Assembly: GCF_006149005.1 (NCBI RefSeq)
Contig: NZ_VBSL01000012.1
Location: 1 to 64,000, forward strand
Source: Larkinella sp. C7
GTDB lineage: Bacteria; Bacteroidota; Bacteroidia; Cytophagales; Spirosomataceae
Length of the DNA: 64,000 nucleotides
Direction: 5' to 3'
Shown here: positions 44,716-52,327 of the stretch, piece by piece
How positions within the stretch are numbered: position 1 is the first letter of the stretch
Layout: each line of letters starts with the position of its first letter
Made by a program: the position numbers and the translations under genes
The notes under the pieces: generated by a model
The model's input: only the letters and a program-made list of their open reading frames with translations
What the model was told of the DNA's origin: nothing
Databases searched by the model: none

Positions 44716-45384
44716 GTGAAACGAAGCGAAATTTTTAGTTTTCTGCTGGCGGCTCTGGCCTTTGGCATTGGGGTGGTGTTGCCCCACGAAGTTTTTTCCT
44801 CGCTGGCATCTGAACCGCTGGTGGTGGTCGGGATGGCAACCGTCAGTTTTGCCAACCTGAATGGAACCAGCTACCAGAAACCCAACCCGGGCGGGACACG
44901 AAAGCTGCTGATTGCCCTGTCGAAAGACATCGATGGGGTTTGGCCGAAGCAAGCCGATATTGTGGACGGGGAAATTGCAACCGGACCAACCATGAAGACG
45001 GGTAAGAAATGGGCGGAATACCAGTTTCCGGACGGAACGTTTGATATGGGCGACGACGGCGGGGGTGATCCGGGTTTTCAGTCGTTCAAGCATACGATTG
45101 AATTCATGATTGCCGGAATGGGGCCGCTGATTCAGAAAGAAATTCTGAAGCACCTGAACGCCGGGTCGGTGGTGATCGGTGAGTTGAATGACAATCAGTA
45201 TTACGTGGCCGGAACGTCGGACAACCCGCTGTATATCAAGCCAACGGGCAAGATCGGAAAAAAAGGAAACGACAAACGGGGCTACACGCTGAAGGGGGAC
45301 CAAGACGGTTTTATGTGGCCGCTGACGCCCCTAAAATCAACGGTTGCCACCGCACTGGTGCTCATACCGGAAGAAGGGGTTTAA
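44716..45384 (+). CDS. Phage tail-tube/structural protein with hydrophobic N-terminal extension
   Basis: The frame starts at GTG (44716) and gives 222 residues. The first 38 contain a hydrophobic helix (FSFLLAALAFGIGVVLP) unusual for a tail protein. An internal ATG at 44833 gives MATVSFANLNGTSYQKP, a natural start for a beta-rich tail-type protein (GPTMKTGKKWAEYQFPDGTF ... VVIGELNDNQYYVAG). Which start is used is undecided. Its place after the capsid protein fits a tail or head-completion role. Confidence 0.6.
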   Translation: MKRSEIFSFLLAALAFGIGVVLPHEVFSSLASEPLVVVGMATVSFANLNGTSYQKPNPGGTRKLLIALSKDIDGVWPKQADIVDGEIATGPTMKTGKKWAEYQFPDGTFDMGDDGGGDPGFQSFKHTIEFMIAGMGPLIQKEILKHLNAGSVVIGELNDNQYYVAGTSDNPLYIKPTGKIGKKGNDKRGYTLKGDQDGFMWPLTPLKSTVATALVLIPEEGV

Positions 45385-45408
45385 AAGCAAGGGTTTGTAA
45401 TCAATCAC

Positions 45409-45738
45409 ATGCTGACAAAATACGAATTGGTCAACGTTCCGGACGGGGGCGTTGACCATTTGATTTCCGGCCGCCGGGTTTCGATAACCCCGAATTTGAC
45501 CGACGAAGAAGCCGACGAATTGATTGCGGTCGGACTGCCTTATTTTCAACCAAAAACACCTTCTCCCGATGGGACGCAAGAAACAAACCCCGACATCAAC
45601 GCCAACGCCGGAACCGACACAAATGCCGGAGCCGACACCAACACCGGAGCCAAAGCCGGAGCCAACGACAACGCTGGAACCGACACCAACACCGGAACCG
45701 ACGCCAACGCCGGAACCAGTCGCCGGGCAAAATCCTGA
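45409..45738 (+). CDS. Small phage protein with hexapeptide-repeat tail
   Basis: The protein has 109 residues. The N-terminal 50 residues (MLTKYELVNVPDGGVDHLI ... DEEADELIAVGLPYFQPK) look like a conserved small phage domain. The rest is a degenerate Thr-Asp-Thr-Asn-Ala-Gly repeat encoded by an 18-bp tandem array that is also read in another frame by the next ORF. It may be head-tail connector related. Function is unknown. Confidence 0.6.
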   Translation: MLTKYELVNVPDGGVDHLISGRRVSITPNLTDEEADELIAVGLPYFQPKTPSPDGTQETNPDINANAGTDTNAGADTNTGAKAGANDNAGTDTNTGTDANAGTSRRAKS

Positions 45739-45970
45739 AACACCAATCCCGCCAACGCCGGAGCCGACGCCGGATGATCTGAAACAGCCGGGTGAGCACT
45801 TCGATAAAACGGCTAGGATTGCTGATGTTGTGGATGATGTATTCCGGGCCAGACGAGTCCGGCGTAACGCCAAGGCCGAGCTAGACGCGTTACGAGCGGA
45901 ATCGAAGCGACGGCAGGAAAAAGCCGAAGCTGACGCCGAGCTATCAACCCGGGAGAATCCGAGAGCTTAA
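45569..45970 (+). CDS. Overlapping ORF with Pro/Glu/Thr-repeat and charged coiled tail
   Basis: An ATG inside the previous gene opens this +1 frame for 133 codons. The N-terminal half is a Pro-Thr-Pro-Glu-Pro-Thr repeat from the same DNA array; the C-terminal half is a charged helix (ARRVRRNAKAELDALRAESK). It could be translated on its own, or the array could be a +1 frameshift site or contain an indel that split one gene. It ends just before a terminator. Confidence 0.55.
   Translation: MGRKKQTPTSTPTPEPTQMPEPTPTPEPKPEPTTTLEPTPTPEPTPTPEPVAGQNPETPIPPTPEPTPDDLKQPGEHFDKTARIADVVDDVFRARRVRRNAKAELDALRAESKRRQEKAEADAELSTRENPRA
45597..45715 (+). repeat. 18-bp tandem repeat array translated in two frames
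   Basis: Units close to ACCGACACCAACACCGGA repeat about six times with one 12-bp variant. In one frame they give hexapeptides such as TDTNAG, in the other PEPTPT. Confidence 0.75.
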
Positions 45971-45980
45971 TCAGTAACCG

Positions 45981-46010
45981 AAAAAGCCGGGCTTCACGAC
46001 CCGGCTTTTT
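45981..46010 (+). terminator. Intrinsic terminator after the repeat-protein pair
   Basis: A perfect 11-bp stem (AAAAAGCCGGG with CCCGGCTTTTT) with an 8-nt loop. It separates the capsid block from the small genes before the first cargo island. Confidence 0.88.
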
Positions 46011-46025
46011 CATATTCAGCCAATC

Positions 46026-46259
46026 ATGATCCTTCAGAAACCCGACCTGTTTCCCGATCTGGTTCACTACCTGAAAAACCAGGGCGTTGATCCGGAATGT
46101 CTTCAGAACGCCCTGGATTCGTATCTGTGGGATGCGGGTCAGCTTATTCAGGAAGAATACGACTACGACAACAACCCATTGGGCTACATTCAGGCAACCG
46201 AGTATAAAGAAGCCGTTTTGCAGTTTCGGGATGTTTTAACCCTTGAAATCGATGACTAA
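46026..46259 (+). CDS. Small phage protein of unknown function
   Basis: The protein has 77 residues, is acidic and helical (LVHYLKNQGVDPECLQNALDSYL, TEYKEAVLQFRDVLTLEI). It overlaps the next gene by 8 bp. The position suggests head completion or a tail chaperone, without further support. Confidence 0.55.
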   Translation: MILQKPDLFPDLVHYLKNQGVDPECLQNALDSYLWDAGQLIQEEYDYDNNPLGYIQATEYKEAVLQFRDVLTLEIDD

Positions 46260-46908
46260 CGACGAATTGAGCAGTCAGCGTAAAAAAGCCCGGGCCAATC
46301 TGGAATTGCTTCAGATGAAAAAGAGGGCGGGCCTGGTATCGCAAGCGGACATTGACGAAGCGAACCAGATATACCAGGCATTGATAAACTACCAGGCACC
46401 GCCGGATGTCGCGACGTCGGACGTGTCGACATCCGGCGGTTCGGCGGTTCCGGCCGCCATGCCGGTTTCGGAATTTACGGCGCTGTTGGAAACGCTGACG
46501 GGGGAGAAAGCCGAACTACACAAACAGATGTGTTTGCGCTCGAACCAGTTGGCCCAAATCCCGGATGCGGTCAACGCCAAAGCGCTGGTGGATGAGATTC
46601 AGGACTACAAAGCCCGTCGGAACGAAATAGGGGCCAAAATTGCCTTTCTAAAGGCCAACGGGCGGTTGCCTGATGTCGTGGCCGATCCAAGCCCGCAACA
46701 GGAGCAAACGGCGTTTATGGAAAGCCTGCCGGGGGATAAATACGAACTGGCCCGGCTGCTGAAGGATTCGATTTTGCCGAACCTGTCGAAAGCCCGGGCA
46801 AAGCTGGCCCTATCTGCCAACGAGGTCAAAAAGGTGCATTACGGCCAAAAGGTGGCCCGGCTGGAAGCGGAAGCCGCGTTGGTTCGCGCCAGGATGAACG
46901 CACTATAG
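46252..46908 (+). CDS. Phage coiled-coil protein of unknown function
   Basis: I use the ATG overlapping the previous stop (MTNDELSSQRKKARANL), giving 218 residues. Long charged helices (RANLELLQMKKRAGLVSQAD, AELHKQMCLRSNQLAQI, VARLEAEAALVRARM) indicate a coiled-coil protein. It is the last GC-rich gene before the first AT-rich cargo island. No family is recognised. Confidence 0.6.
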   Translation: MTNDELSSQRKKARANLELLQMKKRAGLVSQADIDEANQIYQALINYQAPPDVATSDVSTSGGSAVPAAMPVSEFTALLETLTGEKAELHKQMCLRSNQLAQIPDAVNAKALVDEIQDYKARRNEIGAKIAFLKANGRLPDVVADPSPQQEQTAFMESLPGDKYELARLLKDSILPNLSKARAKLALSANEVKKVHYGQKVARLEAEAALVRARMNAL

Positions 46909-46983
46909 TTCATTATTTACTTGGATTTTCAATGTATTTTAACTATTTTACTTTTATGAAAAACCAAAAGCTTTATTTAGGAG

Positions 46984-47472
46984 ATGGAAAATACTGTAGA
47001 AGACTATATTGATGTAAACGAACGTGTTAAAGAGTTGAATTGTGAGAGGCCTACCACTTTTTGCTTTCTCCCTGAAAATTTCGAAAATGCAAGTTCTATA
47101 AATGAATTTGTATACAACGAGAATACTATAACATTTAGAAAACTTTTTAAAAAATTCAATATTAAAGAGGATAAGTTAGAAGACCTATCTTCACAGTTCC
47201 GACAAAGAAGATCAAATGATTTATATACCCCAATGATATTTATCGGGTATTCAATTTTGTCTCAAAATCCAGAGTTGATTTCTGAAGGTTTAAATGTACT
47301 ATCAAATTATATAACAGATTTATTTAAAGGAACTATTGGCAAAAAAGAAGTCACGGTTGAATTCGTTATTGAAAGTAAGACAAAGGAAAATTTTAAGAAA
47401 GTTACATTTAAGGGTGATCCTGAAAGTTTAAAATATTTTGATAAAATACTCAAATCTTTTAAAGATGTATAG
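46984..47472 (+). CDS. Cargo island 1, gene A: unknown AT-rich protein
   Basis: The protein has 162 residues. The GC content drops sharply compared with both neighbours. The product is soluble: an acidic N-terminus, a central helical part (TFRKLFKKFNIKEDKLEDL) and a C-terminal domain that starts FIGYSILSQNPELISEGL and ends in alternating strands (KEVTVEFVIESKTKENFKKV). Gene B starts inside its stop (ATGTATAG), so the two are coupled. AGGAG directly before the ATG may serve in translation. No family is recognised; a cargo role is inferred from composition and position. Confidence 0.7.
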   Translation: MENTVEDYIDVNERVKELNCERPTTFCFLPENFENASSINEFVYNENTITFRKLFKKFNIKEDKLEDLSSQFRQRRSNDLYTPMIFIGYSILSQNPELISEGLNVLSNYITDLFKGTIGKKEVTVEFVIESKTKENFKKVTFKGDPESLKYFDKILKSFKDV

Positions 47473-48142
47473 TCAATATCACGATTTAGGCGACCTTTTT
47501 GATAAATACAATGAAGTTGTTAATTCCGCTAATTTAATGGCCTTCTTTACAAGGGATATTAATCTTCAGAAAGGAAACATTGCTTCTCTTTTGGAGTTGA
47601 TTGAGTACGTTGAGGAATTTAAGCAGGAAAGTATACAAATTGAGAATGAGGAAAAAGCGAATTTCTTATTATGCTTACAGCTTTATGCACGTGCAATAAT
47701 GACAGAGTTGGAAATGCTTGTTTCCTTGAAGGAAGATAATATATCTGAGGCATGGGATTATTTGGTAAGCGCTCAAAATATTGTTTCATCAACTGTAAGA
47801 AACTATCCTTTTCCTACTGATGGTTTTTGTGATCATTTATCCGAATACTCTGCAAGATTTCATCAATATGAAAAATTGTTGTTTCCACAAATTTGGTTTT
47901 TGAGCCGAGGTTCAATCGTTAATGAGACCAAATGTTCTATTTGTGAACAATCTTACTCTATTTGTGATCATTTAAAAGGATATGCTTATATGGGTAAACT
48001 CTGTTGTGAAATAACAGAAAAAGTTGTGAAACTGGAAGAAATTTCCTTTGTAGAAAACCCAAAGGATAAAAGATGTAGGATGACTCATTTTTCTAGCCAA
48101 GGAAATAAATATGACGTTTTGACACTTAGAAAAGTTAGCTAA
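47465..48142 (+). CDS. Cargo island 1, gene B: helical protein with Cys/His metal knuckle
   Basis: I use the ATG that overlaps gene A's stop; a start nine codons upstream is possible. Of 225 residues, the first 150 are helical (SLLELIEYVEEFKQESIQI). The motif KCSICEQSYSICDHLKG...GKLCC (Cys157, Cys160, Cys167, His169, Cys180, Cys181) would bind one zinc ion. The rest is short beta strands. The cassette ends at a strong terminator. Partner or effector to gene A is the simplest inference; the family is unknown. Confidence 0.7.
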   Translation: MYSQYHDLGDLFDKYNEVVNSANLMAFFTRDINLQKGNIASLLELIEYVEEFKQESIQIENEEKANFLLCLQLYARAIMTELEMLVSLKEDNISEAWDYLVSAQNIVSSTVRNYPFPTDGFCDHLSEYSARFHQYEKLLFPQIWFLSRGSIVNETKCSICEQSYSICDHLKGYAYMGKLCCEITEKVVKLEEISFVENPKDKRCRMTHFSSQGNKYDVLTLRKVS

Positions 48143-48169
48143 GTCTTGCTAATTAGAGGTTATTAAAAG

Positions 48170-48198
48170 AAAGCCCGGGTGGAATCCACCCGGGCTTT
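48170..48198 (+). terminator. Terminator closing cargo island 1
   Basis: A 14-bp near-perfect stem (AAAGCCCGGGTGGA with TCCACCCGGGCTTT) with a very short loop and a T-rich 3' side. It sits 28 bp after gene B and just before the terminase leader. Confidence 0.85.
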
Positions 48199-48206
48199 TC
48201 CATTTT

Positions 48207-48233
48207 TTGATGTTTAACCACATAACGAAGTGT
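48207..48233 (+). promoter_or_regulatory. Conserved leader element, copy 3
   Basis: TTGATGTTTAACCACATAACG followed by AAGTGT lies 30 bp before the terminase small subunit ATG. It matches the other two leaders in sequence and distance and supports the chosen terminase start. Confidence 0.6.
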
Positions 48234-48236
48234 TAG

Positions 48237-48839
48237 ATGGCCGGGCAAATATCGGCTAAAACGTCCTGGAATCCTGGTCATCCGTCGTGTATGCTTGCCA
48301 AAAAGAATCAAATGGCAAAAAAATCGGCGTTGGCGAAGGTCAAGAATAAGCTTCAGCTTGACGAACACAAAATGGATAAGTTCCTGGCGTATTACCACAA
48401 TGGAACCGTCTTGAGTGACGACGATATGTCCATGCTGGAAAAATACCGGAAAGCCTGGTCGTGGCTCAGTCGGGGCAAGCAATTCGACGTAGTGATTTCG
48501 ATATTGATGAAGGAATACGGTGTTCAGGAACGGCAAGCCCGGTATATCATCACGGAAGCGACGTTTCTGCATGGCAATACGTCGCAACTCGACAAAGCCG
48601 GGAAAAAGGTAGCATCGGCCAACTTTCAGCGGTTGTTGGCGAACCTGGCCATGATTGACAGGCAGTATGAAACCGCGTCCCGCGCCTGGGAGAAGGCTGA
48701 CCGGATGGAAGGGCTGTTAGACGAAGAAGCCGTTGGGCATGATCCCGAAAACTTCCTGAAGCCGGGAAAATTCGTCTTCATCAATAACGTGAACATCCTG
48801 AAACAGAACATTAAACAACAACTCGAAGACGATGAGTAA
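48237..48839 (+). CDS. Terminase small subunit (probable)
   Basis: The protein has 200 residues and is basic at the N-terminus (MAKKSALAKVKNKLQL). It has a helical core (YRKAWSWLSRGKQFDVVISIL, YGVQERQARYIITEATFL) resembling the DNA-binding helices of phage small terminases. The ATG at 48237 is supported by the conserved leader 30 bp upstream; an internal ATG at 48312 is an alternative. It overlaps the large subunit by 8 bp. Confidence 0.75.
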   Translation: MAGQISAKTSWNPGHPSCMLAKKNQMAKKSALAKVKNKLQLDEHKMDKFLAYYHNGTVLSDDDMSMLEKYRKAWSWLSRGKQFDVVISILMKEYGVQERQARYIITEATFLHGNTSQLDKAGKKVASANFQRLLANLAMIDRQYETASRAWEKADRMEGLLDEEAVGHDPENFLKPGKFVFINNVNILKQNIKQQLEDDE

Positions 48840-50397
48840 GGATGTAAAGCAAATCTACGCCAACGCCAAACAGTTGAAGTTTCTTCGGAGTCGGGCAAAG
48901 CGGAAAACCTTCATGGGTGGCCGGGGATCGGGTAAAACCACCACGCTGGGCTACACAGTGGGCATGATGTTCGAAAACTTGCCCCGCGCGAAAGTGGTGT
49001 TGACAGGCCTGACCTACGTGCAACTGGATTTAATCGTATTGCCAGAACTCAAGAACGCTCTTTCTCGCATGGGCTATGTCGAATACTCGAAAGTGACGCC
49101 TTGGGGTGTGTATGTGATCGGCCAGCAACCGCCGGATCAATGGATCAAACCCTATTCCAGTCCGGGGAAACGGGGGTGGCAATACTGCGTCAGTTTCATT
49201 AATGGCTTTGTGCTTCAGCTATGCAGCCAGGACCGGCCCGACTCGCAACGCGGGATCAATAACGACGGGATTTTGGCCGACGAATCGGCTACGTTGAATT
49301 TTGACTTCATCAAAACGATCCTGTTACCGGCCAAACGCGCCAACCGATACGCGCCGTTTTCGAAGCATTTCTTGCACCTGTGTTTCTTTGATTTCAGTTC
49401 CGTGCCCTGGACCACGGAAGGCGGCTGGATATTGCAGACGGAAGAACGTTGGAAGGCCGAACTGGAAGAACGCGCCCGGCTGTCGTACGAAGAAAAGTTG
49501 GAACGTCCCCCACAAAATCTTTTCCTGGAAAGTACCTGGGAAGACAATAAAGACGTGTTGCCGGAAGATTATTACCAGGTGCTGGAAGACTCTTTGGACC
49601 CGCTGACGCTGGATGTGGAAGTCTGGAACAAACGGATCACCAAGCGCCCGGACGGGTTTTATTTTGCTTTCGTTTCCTCCAAACACTGCTATTATCAGAG
49701 CTACGCCTATGAGTACGATGAGAAAACCCGGCTGCATTTGCACGTCTCGAACGACTACCGGGACGATAAGAAGCTGGAAGTATCGTTGGATTTTAACGCG
49801 GCAATTTGTTGGCTGGTGATTTGTCAGGAAGTGGGGAAAGAATTCCGGCAAATCAACAGCATCTTCAAAAAACCTACCATCGATAAGCAAACCAGTTTGG
49901 TAATCCAGTTGGCTGAAGCCTTTGACCTTTCCTATTCGCACCATAAGGTTAAAGAAGTCGACGTATGGGGTGATCCCTCCGGCCGGGCTAAATCCGCCGG
50001 GACCAGTGAAGCTAATAAACCTTTCCTGGAACAATTCTGTGACTACCTGGTGAAGCGGGGATGGCGGGTTAATAAACCCTATCAACGCTTCCAATATCCA
50101 GCACATAAGGATAAGTACATCCTAATCAACCACCTATTGGACGAGAGTAGCGACCGCACCCCACGGCTGCGCTTCAATCAGAACTCCAATAAACCGTTCC
50201 TGATTGCCCTCCAACAGACCCGAACCATTGACAACTTCAAGAAGGACAAGGGCAGCGAGACACCCAACAACAAGAACCGCGAGTATGCAACCGACGGGAC
50301 CGACGCCTATGACTACATCGTATGGGGTAAGTACAAGCGGCTGTTGCCGTCCGGTTCGTCACCGGGCTACCGGAACACGCTGATCATTTTGAATTAG
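48832..50397 (+). CDS. terL: Terminase large subunit
   Basis: The protein has 521 residues. The ATPase has Walker A GGRGSGKTT (29-37) and Walker B GILADESATL (around 145-150). The C-terminal nuclease has LEVSLDFNAAICWLV (Asp near 320), VWGDPSG (near 380) and TDGTDAYDYIVW (near 488), the usual acidic triad area. It translocates phage DNA into proheads. It starts within the small-subunit stop. Confidence 0.95.
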   Translation: MSKDVKQIYANAKQLKFLRSRAKRKTFMGGRGSGKTTTLGYTVGMMFENLPRAKVVLTGLTYVQLDLIVLPELKNALSRMGYVEYSKVTPWGVYVIGQQPPDQWIKPYSSPGKRGWQYCVSFINGFVLQLCSQDRPDSQRGINNDGILADESATLNFDFIKTILLPAKRANRYAPFSKHFLHLCFFDFSSVPWTTEGGWILQTEERWKAELEERARLSYEEKLERPPQNLFLESTWEDNKDVLPEDYYQVLEDSLDPLTLDVEVWNKRITKRPDGFYFAFVSSKHCYYQSYAYEYDEKTRLHLHVSNDYRDDKKLEVSLDFNAAICWLVICQEVGKEFRQINSIFKKPTIDKQTSLVIQLAEAFDLSYSHHKVKEVDVWGDPSGRAKSAGTSEANKPFLEQFCDYLVKRGWRVNKPYQRFQYPAHKDKYILINHLLDESSDRTPRLRFNQNSNKPFLIALQQTRTIDNFKKDKGSETPNNKNREYATDGTDAYDYIVWGKYKRLLPSGSSPGYRNTLIILN

Positions 50398-50502
50398 CCG
50401 ACCGGTCCGGGTAAAAATGTTACAGAACCAGTCGTCGGGCCGACAATCGTGATTTTATATTCCTTTTTTTTCAGTGGCAATTGCCATTGGCGGTAAAGGG
50501 CG

Positions 50503-50536
50503 GGCTACCTGATCGTGTTTGATTGGGTAGCTTTTT
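50503..50536 (+). terminator. Terminator in the 300-bp gap after terL
   Basis: GCTACC is mirrored by GGTAGC and followed by TTTTT. The rest of the gap (50398-50694) contains a small palindrome TGGCAATTGCCA but no convincing gene. Confidence 0.65.
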
Positions 50537-50694
50537 CGTTTTGTGGCCGACCAATGGGTTGATGATCAATTTAGTAGGTGAAAAAGAGACTGCAAAATGG
50601 TTAAAAAAACACCTGTTTGATGGCTGAAAATGTGTCCTACAGTGGGCAAAATGGCGGCTGTAACCTTGCAAACGTCATTGAATAGTCCACCAGC

Positions 50695-51003
50695 ATGGCC
50701 AACGGCAAACAAACCATTACCCTCAAAACGGTGCTGCATTCCATTCAGGAAGCCGGGACTGTCTTCAGCCTGAAATTCCGGAAGCTCGACGGGTCGATTT
50801 CCTTCAAACCGGAAGTGAAAAAGAACCCCACCGCCGTACGCCCTGAATCGACCGGCGGCACGAAGGATTTGGGGACGATCCGGCGGAACATGAAGGGAGC
50901 CGGGGCGCTGTTGCTGTTCGATTGTCGGGAGCGGAAAACGTTCGAAGCCAAAATTGAACTGCTGGTGGAATTCAACGGCATGACCATTTTTCACAACTAT
51001 TGA
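50695..51003 (+). CDS. Small phage protein of unknown function
   Basis: The protein has 102 residues. It is beta-rich (TITLKTVLHSIQEAG, FEAKIELLVEFNGM) and basic in the middle (IRRNMKGAGAL). It sits 1 bp before the portal gene. No family is recognised. Confidence 0.6.
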   Translation: MANGKQTITLKTVLHSIQEAGTVFSLKFRKLDGSISFKPEVKKNPTAVRPESTGGTKDLGTIRRNMKGAGALLLFDCRERKTFEAKIELLVEFNGMTIFHNY

Positions 51004-51004
51004 C

Positions 51005-52327
51005 ATGACGGAAATTCGGAAGCTTTCCCGGAACGTGTACGTCCTGAAAACGCCCGGCGCGGGGGCGCTGGTTACGTTTGGCAACGCGGACACGGCCTAT
51101 TCGCCCAACGCCAACAATACCCCCAACTCGGGCAGCCGGGGCGATCATGTGCAGTGGGGCGACAAAGACAAGCAATTGGCCACCATGCACCAACTGGCTT
51201 GTGAGTCGCCGAATAAATGGCGGCTCATAAAGACACGCCGGGATTTCGTCGTGGGCCGGGGCGTCTACACCCACATGGACGAAACCGCCGGGCCAGGTGC
51301 TCCGACGTATTATAAACCGGTGGTGTTTGATGCGTTCGAACGCTGGCGACGGCTGGCCGATTGGGACCGCGCCTGGATCAAAATAGGTTTTCAGTACGGC
51401 TTTTCGGGCAACGTCTTTGTGAAGCTGGTGTTCGGAACGGACGGGAAAATTGAACGGATCGATGCCATTGACGCCTTCAAAATCCGGCCGCGCAAGCTGG
51501 CCAAAGGGGAAAGCCGAACCACGGCCTATCTGGTGAATCCGAATCAGTTTGGCAGCAAGGCGTTTAAAAAAGACGATACTGAAACGGTTCCGGCCTTCGA
51601 TCCGGCCCGCCCGGACAATTACCCGGTGTCGATTTTGCATCTGAAAGACGACATTCCGGGTCAGGATAATTTTGGGTTCCCGGAATGGTGGTCGACGGAA
51701 GAATGGTCGAAGGTGGCCAACAAGATTCCGAAGTTTCACGATGCGGGTTTAGACAACGGGTACAACATCAAATACCACATTTCGATCCCGGATGATTATT
51801 TTCTGGTGGACGGGTTGGACGAACAGGCCCAGGAACAGCGGAAAATTGATACCATCCGGCAGATGGGGGAAACGCTGTCGGGGTTTGAGAATACCGACAA
51901 AGCGTTGATAACGTTTCACAAAGTCGACATGGGCGGGAAAGAGCTGGCCGGGGTCCGGATTACGCCCCTGGACAATAAAATGTCCGATGACGCCTACACC
52001 AAGCTGTTTAACACGGCCAACGTAGCCCAGGCGTCGGGCCACGGTGTGCTTCCGGCGCTGGCCGGGATCGATACCGGTACCAAGTTGGGCGGCTCGGGCA
52101 AGGAACTGGAAGCGGCCGCCAACTACCAGCAAAACTTCCTGACCTACGTCGACCGGTTTATTCTGCTGACACCCCTGCGGATTGCCCAGGCGGTTAACGG
52201 CTGGCCGTGGGAAATGCAATTTGACGTACGCAACATCCAGCTTTACAACTACGACACCACACCCCAGGATTCGGGGGCGAATCCGGCTCAATCTGCTACC
52301 GAAACCGACGATCAACATGCTGATTAA
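51005..52327 (+). CDS. Portal protein (probable)
   Basis: The protein has 440 residues. It shows the long stem/wing style of phage portals: GNVFVKLVFGTDGKIERID, FKIRPRKLAKGE, PVSILHLKDDIPGQDNFGFPEW (the conserved 'hydrogen-bonded loop' area) and a helix/turn ending VAQASGHGVLPALAGID. It follows terminase, as in most phages. The call is based on length, order and overall pattern, so it is moderate. Confidence 0.75.
   Translation: MTEIRKLSRNVYVLKTPGAGALVTFGNADTAYSPNANNTPNSGSRGDHVQWGDKDKQLATMHQLACESPNKWRLIKTRRDFVVGRGVYTHMDETAGPGAPTYYKPVVFDAFERWRRLADWDRAWIKIGFQYGFSGNVFVKLVFGTDGKIERIDAIDAFKIRPRKLAKGESRTTAYLVNPNQFGSKAFKKDDTETVPAFDPARPDNYPVSILHLKDDIPGQDNFGFPEWWSTEEWSKVANKIPKFHDAGLDNGYNIKYHISIPDDYFLVDGLDEQAQEQRKIDTIRQMGETLSGFENTDKALITFHKVDMGGKELAGVRITPLDNKMSDDAYTKLFNTANVAQASGHGVLPALAGIDTGTKLGGSGKELEAAANYQQNFLTYVDRFILLTPLRIAQAVNGWPWEMQFDVRNIQLYNYDTTPQDSGANPAQSATETDDQHAD

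Noticed and set aside
45409-45970. Classic -1 tail-chaperone frameshift
   Set aside because: The second frame is +1 relative to the first and no slippery heptamer is evident at the junction, so the standard gpG/gpGT mechanism does not fit.
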